A stretch of DNA of 64,000 nucleotides from Lumnitzera littorea (lineage: Eukaryota; Streptophyta; Magnoliopsida; Myrtales; Combretaceae), in contig JAMXBB010000010.1 of assembly GCA_024138015.1 (NCBI GenBank), positions 82,081,584 through 82,145,583 of the forward strand, read 5' to 3'. Below are positions 10,321 through 24,262 of this stretch, piece after piece; within the stretch, counting starts at the first letter, position 1, and the number at the start of each line of letters is the position of its first letter. Position numbers and translations under genes: made by a program. The notes beneath the pieces are model-generated. The model saw only the letters and a list, made by a program, of their open reading frames with translations. It made no database searches and was not told where the DNA came from.

Positions 10321-12900
10321 TATAGACACCCCATTTTTATTTCCTTGTATTTTAGAATTTTTTAAATAAAGGAAAAATGGTCCTAATTTAAAAACATAAA
10401 AATAGTAAAGTAAGAAAAATACAAAAAGTTAGAAAAATAGGATTTTTAGGTATAAGGTCGTTTTATGGCCATTAGGTCTCATGGAGAGGATCATCTTATT
10501 TTAAGGGTTGAATAAAATTAGTGCACACATGTGATTTGCTAGGTTCTAAATTATATTTAAGAATATGGGTTTTTTATAAAACCTAATATTTTGACCAAAA
10601 TTCAAGTTAACTATTTTTTCCAAGATAAAGTGATCAATTTTAGTTAATTGTGGCTTCAAACAGGGACATAATTAGATTTAGATTGATCAAATTATAAAAA
10701 AAAAATACATTTTAAATCAACTAGACAAGCGATGAGCTTAAGCTCGAGCTCGAAATTTATCAAATTAAAATTTTTGGAAAATATTTGGCTTAGCATAACT
10801 GACTTGATTAGTGTTGAATATGGTATATGAGAAAAGGGTCAAGTAGGTTTGAAATGGGCTCAAACCAAATTCATTAATTAAAATTAGACTAGCTCATTTA
10901 TTACGTTATATAAAATTAATGTGCAAGATATGATAGAAAATTAAACTCAATCCAGTGGCCAAGGGATATATTTATATGTCTAGGGAATAAAGAGATGTAA
11001 GGTCTAAAGTTCATTTGTTTTTCTAATAGTGCCATATGTCAGTCTTTCATTGGCTGATACTGGCAATTTCTTTCATTTTTTATGGTTTTCCCTTTCTTTC
11101 TCTCACATTTCCAACTTAGTCTCTTCAATTTGTAATCATTTTTCATCCATTTTGCTTTGTGATTTCATCAATTTAATAGTGAAATCATTAAGTACACTTG
11201 GAATACTTTGCATCCGTATCCAAAATCAATCATTTAAGAGGTTAGAATGCAGTTTAAAAATCAACAAAAACTTAAATGCTTAGATTTTTCTCTTGATTGA
11301 ATTTCCTCAATTCAAGCTCCTTAACGATTTTTAAAGCTTCTAATAGCTAAACCAAGCAATCAAAAAGCAAAGGGGACAAGTTTCTGTTGATCTTTTTAAT
11401 TAAATTTAATTAAAATGCAATCAATTCGAGTTAAAGTTCGTCAAAAACCCATTTTTACAAACATTTGAATTATTGCAAAAATCGACTTTCCTAAACTTCT
11501 TCAAGCTTGGAATAGTATAAAAAGGAATTGGGAATTCCATTTCTTTATCAAGTAAAGCTTGAAACACTCCATCAAAGCTTCAATCTGAGCTTTCTCACTC
11601 TAGAAGCCTTAGGTCACATCTCTACTTCTCTCTAGGATTTCTCATTCTATACTTAATTTTGAGTTATAAAACTTGTTGCAATGAGTTCCCGAGCCTTTGA
11701 AGATTGATAAAAATTTGATCTTGTGATTCAATTTTATACTTTGGAGCTTCAATTCTTAAACCTGTATCAATCTTATTGCACCCTTTGAAAACACCACTAC
11801 TACTAACCTTTGGTTGAAACAATCACCACAACTGCTTTCTTCATGTGCAAAAACCCTCAGTCGGTGCCCCTTTCCCCTTCAACAGCTTAACAATCGAGCG
11901 GTGTAAGCACCATGGATTGTTGCCCTTCGTGACTTGAATTTCGACCCAATAACCCATATCCGACCCATTTCATGCCCTACTCCGAATCTACATGGTCTGT
12001 TGGTCACCACGATGTGTTTTATTTTCATTTTATTTATTTTTTTCTTTTCTTTCTTTATTTTATTCGTTTACTTTTTTTTTTAAAAAAAAGAAGCCTCTCT
12101 TTTTGCAAAATTAAATAAATAATGATTTTCCCAAATTAGTAGTTTTTTTTATAAAATAATAACAAAATAAAAAGGAAAATATATTTCTCTCACCTAAAAA
12201 TTTTATTTTCAAAAGTTTAAAAAAATTTTTAGGCTCTTTTCCTTTCTTAAAATTCCACATTAAGAAATTATGGCCTTTTCCTCGAGAAATTTTCTAAAAT
12301 AAAAGTAAATGATTAATTATGTAAACTCGATTGCTTTTCTTAAATTAAAATTAATTAACCTGCTAAAATGTTTCGGAAATGAATTACTGAAGTCTGATCT
12401 CGAATAGTAAATACGTAGATACTTGTAGTAATTACGAGACAACTTAAAACATGAAAAATTTTTATTTTCTTTTTGTAAATAAATAAATTTAATTTCCCTA
12501 ATTACTTTCATCTTGCAAGCAAAAGTTTTTTTTTCTCATTATTTACTTATAAATTAAACTTATTCTTTAATCAAAGAGTATTTTGAAAAATAAATTTAAA
12601 TTTAGAATGATAAGGTAGTACCACTTGTGGTTTAATGAGTTAACTTCCAAATTCGAAATAAAAAAAATCATTTTTTAAAAATTGATTTTATTGCACAACA
12701 TTAGCTAGATTAAAATCAATCTACCCAACTAATTTTAATCTAATACTTTTTTCTCGATCTTAGTTAGGTGGTAACTCCAAATTTTTTTAAAAAATTAAAT
12801 AGCGAAGTTAGATTTTCCTAATTCTTAGTCAGGGGTTAATATTAAATAAGTATGGGTTTAATACTAGTCAGATTAAGGAAAATAGAAATAAAAAAATATA
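10321..12900 (+). mobile_element. Family B LTR, plus orientation (3' LTR; Tat-like element suspected)
   Basis: The start tatagacaccccattttta aligns with the reverse complement at 24,259 (tgtagataccctattttta). The next 150 bases also align, including a run of AGAAAAAT-type repeats, ataggattttta and gggtctcat/aggtctcat. A TATA box (TATAAAAAG, 11,516-11,524) sits 1.2 kb from the start, matching the 1.27 kb spacing in the inverted copy. A less AT-rich leader follows (11,580-12,000), then homopolymer-rich DNA and a ggtggtaactcc landmark near 12,768 (compare gagttgcc at 21,168 on the other strand). It is non-coding, and its right end is uncertain. The purine tract and minisatellite on its left show that the element body lay to the left. 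Confidence 0.5.
11516..11524 (+). promoter_or_regulatory. LTR TATA box
   Basis: TATAAAAAG, followed by a pyrimidine-rich leader with tctctacttctctctagg. It stands at the same relative place as the TATA box in the inverted family B copy. Confidence 0.45.
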
Positions 12901-13515
12901 GGCTTGATATTACCGTTTTGAATGGACGGTATACATAGAAGGGCTAAAATCATTAACTTGAAGACATTAGTCATTAAAGTGAACCTCATAAGTGAGGAAT
13001 GGTTTGGAAGCTGGATTCTTTGGACTTGGATGAAGTCGGTCTATTGCATGTTAGAATGGATAAAATTGGCCACTAGGGCTATCACAACTCGAACAATACC
13101 TATGTCATGGTAGATTGTCGTACACTATACGAAGATTGACTATTGACCCCCTTGTTAGTCATTACTCTTCTATACAATGTATTAAGCTAAATCCACTCTT
13201 AGCTACTATCAATCATATAGACAAATAGTATCATAACAAACAATTATCTTAACTAAATATCAAATGCATTATCAAATAATAATATGAATGAAACATTACG
13301 TTCCCAAAAGAGTAATAGTAGCAATAGTCCAAGTAGTTACTGAAGGTCTAACAACACTACTAAAGAAAGAGATTCATAAGGCCTAGTAAAAAACTAAGTA
13401 GTTCCCTCCTTCACTCTAAAGACTTATAGCCTCATCCTAATTTGAGACAACCTTAGGCATCTTATGGCCCTACTCGATAAATAAGTGGCCTTACAACAAA
13501 AGGAATCCAAGAGAG
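12901..13515. other. No gene recognised
   Basis: A short plus-strand frame (12,922-13,113) ends after 63 codons and shows no known motif. The rest is AT-rich. Confidence 0.35.
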
Positions 13516-16500
13516 TGTAAGCTTACACTTAATGAGTTAATCCTTCCAATATGCCTCACAAATATATATATTAACAACCATATGAATGCATTTAACAAAC
13601 AATATGCTAAAAAATACATACAACGGCCAAGGAACTACATGCAATTCATAAATTTCACCCTTTGCAGTTAGGGTTAGAGATTATTGACTAATACAAACCA
13701 ACAATTAGGTTCTAGCACCTAGGTTTTCATATAAATTTGCACCTATGTGCTAAAAGCAACTTATTTGCACATATTATATATACATAATATACTTTACTTT
13801 AAGAAGAAATATGATCCTTTCATAAAACAAAATTCCCAAGTATAGTGGTGTAGTAGCCCCCATAGTCCACATTACACCCCCTAATCAGAAATCACAAGGC
13901 ATGGCCTTTAGCTAAATGGTTAGCATCCTCTTGCACCTAGGAAGCTTGTAGGCTAGGACATGAAGTCAATAACATGGTATATTAGCGCCAAAGTAATCCC
14001 TTCAAGAGCCCCTACTTTTGTGAGTCCCTTCTCACCTTTTGTATGAGATAGCAGTCGGTATGATTATAATGTAAAGATGTGCCATGCATGACTCTTTTTA
14101 AATTCATAATCAGATAAATACTTATGTTAAGTTATTTAGGTGGTCAAGCAATTTTATACCATAACAATAGTATATAATCCAATCATACAAGCGGTTTCGG
14201 TTGATAAATTATTACTATGTCACGAAATCAATCATAAAACCATACACATGCATTTCCCCATATCTCTCATACAACCAATTTAATCATAATAATATTTTAG
14301 TGCAACTACCTTACAAACAAAAGCATGAAGTCATTGAGAGTTACTTGCTTTGCTATAGTTGCTAGTCGTAATAATCCAAAGGTAGATCATCTCTAAGAGT
14401 AAGGTCCCTTGAACAACGTAAATATGGTAACATAAGAATTTGGTATATCGTAATGTCAACTTAAAGTTCTATCAAAGTTATATTCTTAATTTGGTCTTTA
14501 AATCCTTTTCAGTTATGCTAAATCTTTAATCACATGTAACTTTTTTGTTTTAAATTCAATTTTTACAATCTTATAGTCGATTTTCATCATTTTTGAGTAT
14601 ACTTTCATGTAGTATGTTAGATTTGAGAGATGGGGCCCACAATTTTGGTCACTAATCAGAACATGAATGTTTCTAGGTTTTAAGTCTTCCTTTAGGCTTG
14701 AACTTGTCATTAGGCTTTTTACTACTTTGTGAAATTATTAGGGCTTGGGCTTAGGACTTTATTTTGTGCTTAAATATTTCTTAAGGTCAATTTTTCTTTT
14801 ATTATTTTTGGTCTTAATACTACCATACACTTCTTAAACTTCTAAGTAGCTTCTATGGTCAAAGATGGGCTTGTTTCATGTATTGGCAATGCTTATCACT
14901 TTGTTAGGCTTAGAGAATTTAGTGTAGGCTTTCTATAGGCTTTAAGATATCTTTTTCTTAAACTCATCTTTTTGGCTAAAATTTTTTCATAAAGCCTAAT
15001 AATGAGTTTTGGACTCAATTTTGAGTTTTCAACCTTTAACCCTTACTCTATTAGTCTTGGTTGGTCTTTTCACTTTATTAACTTTATTTTCTAGTGTTTT
15101 TAGGTGGATTATTTATGTGTTACTGATTTGGTTTGATTGGATTAATAGCTCTTAGCTTCATTTTCCAACTCAACTCTTTGTTTTCTTAAGCTTAAGCACT
15201 AAACTAAGGCCTTCCACTGCTTGTACTTCGACCCTTGCTCATTTTTATTCTTCGTAAGTAGATTATTTTGTCATAATACTAAGTGGAAATCATAGAATAT
15301 ATATATCTCCTGGGTGCTATGCTTTAGTTTAGGTGCTTAGGTGATGATTTCTTCACTAAACTTCATATGATGGTTTTTCTCTTACCTAAGGTAAATTTAA
15401 GGCATGTGAAACTTAATATGAGTAAAAATAATACTTAGGCAAGTTGTATACATCCCACATCCAGTACCTTAGGAGACTTACAAGAGCTTATTTCCCATAG
15501 TTTTCTCAAATACAAGGCTATGCTATAAGTAATATACAAATATACTAAAAGGAAAATAAGCTTATGCCACTTATATTCTATTACTTATGAAGAAACTTTT
15601 AGAGACTATCATTTGAGCTAAGTAAAAGAATTTCTAAAGTACATGATATATTTATATGAACATGAAATAATACTCTACACATAGTGTTCTAAAGAAATCT
15701 AAAAGAAAGGTACACTTTACTGGATGTTTAGGTAGTAGTTTGAGTCTTCTTAAACTTCCTTTGGTTCCTTACTTTTCGCCCCCTTTCCTTTAGTGATCCT
15801 TAGCCCCTTTGGATCCTATAATTATGGTTTCTTTTTAGAGTCTAAGTGTCTCCTCAACTAGTGAAGTGTAGAGTGAACTTGCAAAGATTCTTTTGGTGAC
15901 CGAAATAAGGTGAAAAAGGTGATGAGTGGTGTTGTGGTTTGTATATGTGTTGGGCGGTTAGTGTGAAGTGTTTAGAGAGCTTTTTCCCATTGTCTTTATG
16001 GTTTGATTGTCTTAAGAAAATGAGGAGTAAATGAGGGTACGGGGGAACTCTTTATGGCTGGTTTTCTTACCTATACTTAAGTTCTTAAATTAAGGGATGT
16101 GATAATCATATATGCTTTGTTGAGTTACCCTTAAATGTGACATATTATGCATGAAAAAGGGATTGAAAAGATAGAAGAATTGTAAGCCATACCCAACAAA
16201 CGCTCCTAACTACACCAACCACCCACCCCCTGCCCCCGCCTCCCCCAACACACACATACACACACATACACCTTAACTGGCGTAAAGCTTATCCTTAGGG
16301 TATGGTGGCTTGTCCCATCAAACTTGATTTTTGAATTGATAAAATATAGTAGTTAAGTCACCTATCTATAAGTGGCACAACTTATGCAGAGACATAGAGA
16401 TTATCTTATCTAAACTTATGGAAGTTATTAAGTTAAAAGTCAACTAAATCTACACTATCGACTTTGGTTTAATTAAATTCAAATTGGATGGAAGTGGCCA

Positions 16501-16925
16501 ACCTTAACCCTCATACTTGTGATTCTTAAATTCTACTCTTGCGTGTGTTACTTGATTATCTTATTTAAGTGGTTCATTTAGGTTTAGTTCTTTAAGTATT
16601 TCCTCTCTTAAAAAAAAAAAAAATGCTTCTCATAATAGGTTACAGTAATTTAGGGTTGAATCAAACTTGGTTAGATTCAAATTTTTGATCGTTTGTTTAG
16701 AGTTCCATTAATCTTGAGTGTTTTTAGCTCATCCTAGAGTTTGTGGTGATTTTAAGGATTGATGTTGACTTTAGAATTCTTAAGTTAAATTATAGTTATG
16801 AAGTCAATTGTTATAGATACAACTTTTATATTAAGCTTGATTTTTAGTTTGGTTAATCCTTAGGAATAATTGGAGAGTACTCTTGATTACTTAGGATGTC
16901 TCCTAATATTACAAGATTTACAAGG
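13516..16925 (+). repeat. Dispersed repeat family A, copy 1
   Basis: This 3.4-kb stretch is colinear with 46,178-49,511. Shared landmarks in order are: gtgtaagcttac(a/g)cttagtgag; caaacaa-tatgc...acatgcaa; gttctag(c/a)acct(a)ggtttt; caagt(a/c)tagtggtgt(a/g)gt(a/g)gcccc; (t)tgtgagtccc(t/c)tctcacctttt; aatcagataa; aatccaaaggtagatcatctct / aatccggaggcaagtcgtctct; a block ending gatcttatagt(c/t)gatttt/taatctt; and at the end agtactctt(g/a)at. No open frame exceeds 70 codons and no retroviral domain is visible. It is best read as a large LTR or LARD-type element. Confidence 0.7.
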
Positions 16926-19732
16926 GCCTTTTTAAACAAAGACTTTGGAAGAGAAAACTTGGGGGACTTTAATTAAAAAAAAAAAAGTCGCTAAAAAAGT
17001 TATTTGTAAAAGACACCTCTTTGGAAAAAGGATTGAATCCCCCTCTCTCTTTTTTTTTTTTTTTTTTCAAAGTTGTTAATAGGTAGAAATACTACTAAAA
17101 AGCATAAGCCTTACATTGAACTCTTCTTTCATTTGTAAGGTGATTATATGGGGTAACTTGCTCTTTCGCTTGATCTTTAGAGAAAGTCTCATGTTCCTTA
17201 ATGCTGCTGGGGTTAATTTTCAAACTTCGAGGAAATTGGTGCATTTGGGCTTAACATTGCTTATAGGAGCTTTATAACATTAACATACTCTTTTTTTTTT
17301 GTAGAGATAACAACTTATTCTTGACTAGTTTAGTGAAAGAAGACTTCCTCACATGCTCTCAATTTAGATTCCACTCTCGATTGCTATTCTAAAAGTTATG
17401 GTTCATTTTGTCAGTGATATGCCTTAGTCAATCTGCTATGTCTTTTTTGGTTTTGCAATACAAATTAGGCTTTTCATCAATGATTTCAAAAGATATTATC
17501 GAATTGGCTTATTTTGAAAGAATTACTTGCTCAACCTAAGCTTACAAGTCAAGATCCCTTAAGAAAAACTAAAATGAGCTTCCTCTTAGTTTTAGAATAA
17601 TGATAATCCATCCTCTCTAATTAGAAGGGCCAAGTAGTATTGTAGGAGGGTCCATACAATAGGATGCCCTTTGGGCTCTAAACTATAAGTCTTGCTCTTG
17701 AGCTTTAGCTTCAATTTTTTTAAGTGTTTAGGCTTCTTAGGGCTTTAAAAGGTGCCTCAACATCTTTTTTTCGCTTTTTGTGCTTGATTCGAACTTGTAT
17801 CTCTTGTGTTTTCTTTCATTTTGCTCTTTTTTAAGAGTGTAAAAGTTAATGCCCTTTTTTTCTTTTTTTTTTTCCCCTTCTTTTGGCTTTTGTTTCATTT
17901 CTTCCTTTTTTTAGCCCCTCTTTTGAGCTTTTGATGGAGAAGACACCTGTTGCATTAACAGTTTCTTCTTAGATGACTTACAACTTCAAAATATCATCTT
18001 CTAAATTAGGGCTCTTCTTCTAATTAAAGGAAATGAATTATCAATAGTAACTATTACTCATGAATTGACACAATTAGTGTAAGTATAAATTAGTTTATCC
18101 TTTTTCTTTAGATCGATGACCTTAACCTCCTTTTTGCCCAAATGTAAGGTGGTTCTTGATAGGGTTTAGTTTTGAAGACTCATTAAATAGGTTCAACAAG
18201 ATTGACAAAGGATATTTTGTATTTAAGATATTGAAAAGAATGCCTACCATCATTTTAACTTGCATATCAAGTTCAAAATAGGCCTCTTTTAAGGAACAAG
18301 TCTCAATTTCTCACATTATTGTCACTTAGCTCTCAAGATATTGGAAATTGTTGCTAAACAGAGATTAGCTTTGCTAAGTTACATCCTAATGTTAAGTGAA
18401 CCGTCTTAATGAAACATTTCATTAGGCTAATTAAAGAGAGAGAGAGAGAGAACACATAAATGTGTAAAGGAGGCACTTCATGCATTTTGAGTTTGAAGTT
18501 ACACACATAAAAATAAAGACTACTAAAGAAACAATCTTTTTGATGGTCCCCCTATCTTAATGATGGCTTCTTTCTCGTGTTGTCTTACCCTAATTGATTA
18601 GTCTTGGCCTTTCGATTCAATTGTATGCCCTTGAATTATGCTCATGTCTTGGTGGGCCTTGGTGTTGCCGATGCCTTAGGAAGATGATTGCCCCAATACT
18701 TGGTTTCTAGTTAAATGCCCTTTGAAATTAGAACTTGCTTGCCCCCTTATACTTTTGACTTAAGTTTGATTAGTTCCCTTAATGGGCTTTGATGATTGAG
18801 AGATTCCTAATAGGGTTTGGTTATTAGGGCTTAAAATTGAGTGGGTTAGCATTGCACTTGATGTCCTTTAAGCCTTATGCTTATAGAGAGATTGCCTTTT
18901 GTTTAAAATAAGGACCATGCTTAGGATTAGATATCCTTGTGTTTAAGCTTGGACCACCATTTGGCTTCCTTAATGGGGTGATATTTGTATGTTCCTTAAT
19001 GGGTTTAGGATTATACCTTCAGAACAAGCACCATGCCTCACCACCCCCCTGTTCGGTGCTTTTACTATGCTTCCTCTTTTAGCGATAAAAGAATGGCTAA
19101 GGTAATTGAACAGAAGATTGCAACTATTGATAACTTAAAAGGAGGAAAAAATTTTTTTTCTTTTTCCTTTTCTTTCTTTTTCTTTTGGGTTTTGCAACTT
19201 GTTTAAAAAAAGATAGGTTCAAAAGTTAATAAATGAGGAAGGATTTATGTACAAGACATAAAATGAATAGACAACAACTTGTATAAGGATCGGTTTTTTT
19301 AATTTTTCAATTTTTTAAATTATTTACAACATAACTTCAAAGACAATGTTGTTTACAAATTTTCATGAGAATAAGATTAAGAAAAGAAAACAAATATTTA
19401 CAACCTATGATTATTTGTATGCTCTTTATAAAATAAACAAACTAATGAAAATAAAAAAGATGATTTTTATTTTTATTTTTTATTTTTTGAAAAAGATGTT
19501 ATTGAATGGAAAAATAAGTTCAAACCTAATAAAACCCAGAGTTGATACAAGTTGATTACAAGCCAAAAAGATTGTTGAGATTTAGAATTTAAATTGTTAA
19601 AGAGAGGATGACAACCTATTTATAGTTAACTAAGATGATGAGTTATTTCTTTAAGAATTGAGATGGTAACTTATAAGAAAGTTAAGGAGATTCCTCTATG
19701 TGGCTTAAAGGGTGAAGAAAGATTGCAAATAT
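16926..19732. other. No gene recognised; homopolymer-rich DNA
   Basis: The stretch contains T runs (17,050-17,068, about 17,285, 17,860-17,880), an A run (16,980s) and an (AG)9 microsatellite at 18,434-18,451. Its tone (short clauses with aagg/cctt alternation, no frame above 70 codons) is that of decayed retrotransposon internal DNA. I could not place any domain on either strand. Confidence 0.4.
18434..18451. repeat. (AG)n microsatellite
   Basis: About nine AG units. Confidence 0.9.
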
Positions 19733-20030
19733 TAATAACAAAAGGGGAAAAGATTATTAATAGAACTTTGTTTTATAGGCAACCAACAGAATAAAAATCT
19801 TGATTCTATTTGAAAAAATTTCAACAAGGAAAGCTAATAATTTATAATTTGAAGGGGTAAAAATTATTCTATTAATGATAAAAGGAGAAAGGATTATTGA
19901 TAGAACTTTGTTTTATGGACAACCAATAGAATACAAATCTTAATTCTATTTGAAAATTTTATCATTTGAAAAATTTCAACAAGGAAAGCTAATAGTTTAT
20001 AGTTTAAAGGGGTAGCAATTATTCAAAAAT
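19733..20030. repeat. 140-bp tandem duplication
   Basis: The phrase tagaactttgttttat occurs at 19,761 and 19,901 (140 apart). Flanking text is also shared: aaagg(g/a)ga(a)aagattatt before it, and tttcaacaaggaaagctaat(a) after it. The copies differ by scattered substitutions and a short insertion in the second. Confidence 0.8.
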
Positions 20031-21039
20031 TATGGAAGAAAAAGAATCCCATTTTTGATAGAAGACAAAGGGTTATTAAAGAAAATTATAGGAATGTATT
20101 TCACAATGATTATCCATAAGTCTTATTTAAAAATTTTCCTCTTCTTTTATTAAAATATAAAGCAAATAATGAAGAAAATAAAGAATAAAGAAAATGAATG
20201 AGAGCATACAAAATGTAGCAGGGATCGATAGCTAAACAATAGTGTGGCAATTTTAAGGATTAAACACACTACTTTATCAAATTTTCATTATTACAATTGA
20301 ATTAAACTTATAAGGGAATTTAATATTTACAAATAGAAAAGTCTATACAAAAAATTTCTATAACATTTTACAATTACAAAGAAATAATGCTATAAGAAAA
20401 TTACAAAAAGCTATATTAATATTATAAGGAAATTATATTATAGGGAAATTATAGGAAACTACAATGGTATATGGTACAATGGAACTTTGATGAAGTTATA
20501 TTAGCAATATGCTACACCATCATTTATTCGTTAGTCTAAGCTCATGAATGTAAATAGGGTGAGCTCTAAAAGGTTTTCGAGTATCATGGTCTCCCCTGTT
20601 TTAAAGAATGGATCTACAACCATATCGGTTAGAGTGGGATGGCCTAATTAGCCTAGATAGTGATTGCCCCCTAATACCTAGAACTTACACAATGGCCCCT
20701 TTGTCTTAAGGTTTCCAAGTACCAATTTGAACCATATATAGCACACATCATGATGCATTTCTTTTCCTCAAAATCACCCTCTTATAAGACTCGCCCCATT
20801 GGACCTTAGGTTCTTACAAGCCCAAAAAATTCAAGTTAGAGAAAAACACAAATATATATATAACAAATATACAATAATGTAAAAGTAAAAACACATACGT
20901 ATATGTGTATGTATAAAAGGAAAAGCCTATTTTATACAAAAGCATATATTTTCAAGGTTATTTTACATATTAAAGCCCAATTTAACATTTTAATGTAGCT
21001 AGCCTACTAAGTGGTCTCTAGTAAAGTTACAATTTATCG
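20031..21039. other. No gene recognised
   Basis: AT-rich. At 20,340-20,470 phrases of the type ttataggaaa(a/t)t recur irregularly. No coding signal on either strand. Confidence 0.4.
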
Positions 21040-22613
21040 AGCTTGAATTTCGATTTTATGTTTTTCTTAACTTAGTTTAAACTAAACCTTGTATCTATTT
21101 AATTTAAACCTATAACAAAAGTTAAGAAAAATGATTTTTTTTTTAGTTTTTGTAAATTAGAGTTGCCATCGGGTTAAAACCGAGAAAAATAAGTAAATTA
21201 AAACCAATTAGACATATTAGTTTTAATTTAGCTACTGATCTGTATTTTGAAAACCTTATGAAAATGTTTTAAAGAAACTAAAGATAACTTATTTGAGGAC
21301 TAATCTATTAAAACTCGAAAGTTACTATATTAAAATAAAAAATCAGTTTTTAACTTTTAAAATATCCTAAAAACTTAAAGAAAACAATTTTTTATTTTTT
21401 TATTTTAATTTGTTGATTTTTTTCTTTTTCTTAATTTTTTAAACCATTTTTTTCTTAGAAAAAAAAGGGAAAATAAAATTTTTATTTTTTTTATTCTTAT
21501 ATATCTACTTACGTACCTACTATTTAGAATTAGATTACCATAATTTCTTTCTATAAAACTTTAGTTATTTGGTTGATTTTAATTTCAAAAACAATGTCGA
21601 GACATCCTTAACCAACTTATTTCATTTTTTGAAAAAAATTCTAAGGAAAGTGCACAAATTTTATTCATGTGTTTGATTTTGAAAACAATCCCATTTGATA
21701 CTAATTTTTATAAAAATGATTATATTAATTTCTTTTACTTTTGAAAAGATCAATTTTTCTAGTGAGAAAACAACTTTTTTATTTTGGAAAAATCCCTAAA
21801 ATTAAAATTTTGTAAAGATGATTTATTGGTTTATCTTAAAAAGAAAAATCTTAAAAGTTTATTCAAGAAACAAGGTTTTTTTTTTTTTTGAAAAGCCTTA
21901 CTAATTTATTTTTCCAAGGAAAAATTTTTTTTTTCGAAGCATTTTCTATTTGTTAACTTTTATTTTGGAAAAAGTTCTATTTCCTAAATGTGCCAACATC
22001 ACTTATTTTATTTTCCCTAAAAGAAAAAAAAAATTGTTTGCTTATTGAAACTCCTCTTTTTTTTTTTTTCTGTTTAATACAAAAGTAGTAAAAGGAATCA
22101 TTAAAAAAAAACACTTAACTATACAAATGAACAATTTTTTTTTTTGAAAAAAAGCTTAACAAATTTTATTTTATATATTTTTATTTTTATTTTATTATTT
22201 AACAAGTGAACCTGATTAGTCTCAAGGGTGATGGTCACGCTACAGCATCCCTAAAAACTATACAATGACCCTAATCCTAATGTTTATTTATTATTATTTA
22301 AAAAAAAATCCTCTCATTTTTTTAATTATTTTTAATTACATTTTTTGTTTTTATTTTATTTTATGGGAGCCCTACTCATTCCCGAGTAGTGGTTACCCCA
22401 TAACACCTAAGGATTACACAATACCCCCCCTATTATTATTTTTATTTATTAATTTATTTTTTACTAAAAGAAAATATAATAAACAAAATAAATAATAAAG
22501 AAGAAGGGAAGAGGGTCAAACCTAGTCAATGTATACTTGGTTGGGTCGTTACAGTGGATTAGGTTGGATGTAGAGCTCTATAGGCCTATCATGTGTGTGG
22601 TATATGCATTGGA

Positions 22614-22626
22614 GAGAGAGAGAGAG
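22614..22626. repeat. (GA)n microsatellite in LTR leader
   Basis: About six GA units, within the leader downstream of the minus-strand TATA box. Confidence 0.8.
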
Positions 22627-22978
22627 GAGGGAGCAATGGCTAGGGTTACTTTGGGGTGTTCTACTAGTAAAAAAGAATAAATGACAATGCCTTAGCCTAA
22701 AGTAGCGGTTTAGATGGTGGTTTGTGGTGGCCAACTTCAAGTTGAGAGAGAGTTGTAGTGAAACTCGAACAACAATGGATTAAAGTGAATGAAGGGTGGT
22801 TTTCTAAGTTTTTTATGATGGGGAAGCTAATGGTGATGGCCATTTGCTTGAAAAACCACCAAAAGCAAAGCTTTTCTAGAGAGAAAAAGTGCTTCGAGCT
22901 AGAGTGAGAAACTACAAATTAGAGCTTATAAGAGAGAAATGTAGTAGAAATTCCTCCTTAAATGCAACCTAGGACCCT

Positions 22979-22987
22979 CTATTTATA
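22979..22987 (-). promoter_or_regulatory. LTR TATA box (minus strand)
   Basis: The minus strand reads TATAAATAG followed by agggtcctagg, the common plant LTR core promoter. Spacing from the LTR start agrees with the plus-strand copy. Confidence 0.5.
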
Positions 22988-24262
22988 CTTGCAGAGCATG
23001 AGCTAAGCTTGAAAAGGAAACTAATGGCCAAATCATAAAATGCAGGTTCAATCTTTGATGCCCGAATATCTTTGATTTTGAAGGAAAAGATAAAAAAGAT
23101 AGATAACTAGACGCGGGGGAAACATAGAGTTGCTCATTTAAGCGATAGAAGCTTTGATTTTTTCCATTCAAGCTTGAATTTTACAAGTTGAAAAAATTCC
23201 TTTATTTATTTTTTTTAAATTTTCAAGCTTGAATTTAATCCCTAAGACATCTATTTCTAGATGAGATTTTGGTTTAGATTCAAAGTATACCGTGCACTCT
23301 ATGGAATCTTACATTTTATTTAGTGAAATTTGGCCAAAAAATGAGTTAAATCGAGCAAAAAGATGATTTAGTTATGCTGGGTATTTTACTTTCCATATGT
23401 GCAAAATCTTAAGTTCTTAGAGAAAATAGCTATGATTATATCACATTTATAACATGTGTGATGCACCTACCCAATGCGTGATGGATATATGCTCAAAAGA
23501 AAGCAAAAAAATCACCTTCCAAGACTTAAACTTTGGATCAATGGCTCTCATCTAGCACCTAGTCTAACACATAAACCACTAAGTCAAGCTTGTTTCTTGA
23601 TGTTGGTTTGCAACAAAATATATATATGTGTGCTTTTAAAGCTTATTCTGATAAACTTCGAGTCTCAAAAATTGGCTTAAGCCTTTTAGATCCTAAAAAA
23701 TCAATTTATTCCTTCATACAATTATTAAGTCTATTAGGCATATGTGTGAAATTATTTTCAACAGTGAACCAACTTGATAGAATTATAGGTTTAATTCTGT
23801 TCGGTATTCAACTTTGTCTAAAACTTTAAATGCTTATAAAATATTTAATTTAAGTTAGATTAAGGTGTTGTTTAAAGCCATAGCCAACTTAAATAGTTTA
23901 TTTTCAAAATATTTTAAAAAATAACAAGCCACACTTGATAAAAGAAATTAATTTTCAACAAAATGCTTGTTTTTGCTAAGAAATTGTAATTATATTAAAT
24001 CACATATGCTTATTTGACATCCAATTAAGCCTTTGACCTTGAAAAATTAAAAATCCATAGAAATGAGACCCATTGACCTTTATTTTCTTAGAATCCTATA
24101 TTTTTTGTATTTTTCTACTTTTTTTCCTTTTTATAATTTTTCTATTTTTTTTTGTGTATTTTCAAACTTTTCTCTCTCTTTTGTTTTTCTAGATTATGGA
24201 ATTTTCTTTATTATTTGAGAACTTTAAAATAATAGAAGCATAAAAATAGGGTATCTACAACT

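Larger units (their letters stand above)
21040..24259 (-). mobile_element. Family B LTR, minus orientation
   Basis: Reading the minus strand from 24,259, the sequence begins tgtagataccctattttta and aligns with the plus-strand copy starting at 10,321. A TATA box (TATAAATAG on the minus strand, 22,987-22,979) lies about 1.27 kb in. A leader with repeated ctctct follows, then a homopolymer-rich segment containing the gagttgcc landmark (plus strand 21,168). Directly to the right, at 24,262, an in-frame Ty3/gypsy protease starts on the plus strand, so this LTR appears to abut or interrupt that element. The far end is uncertain, and no matching target-site duplication was found with confidence. Confidence 0.5.
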
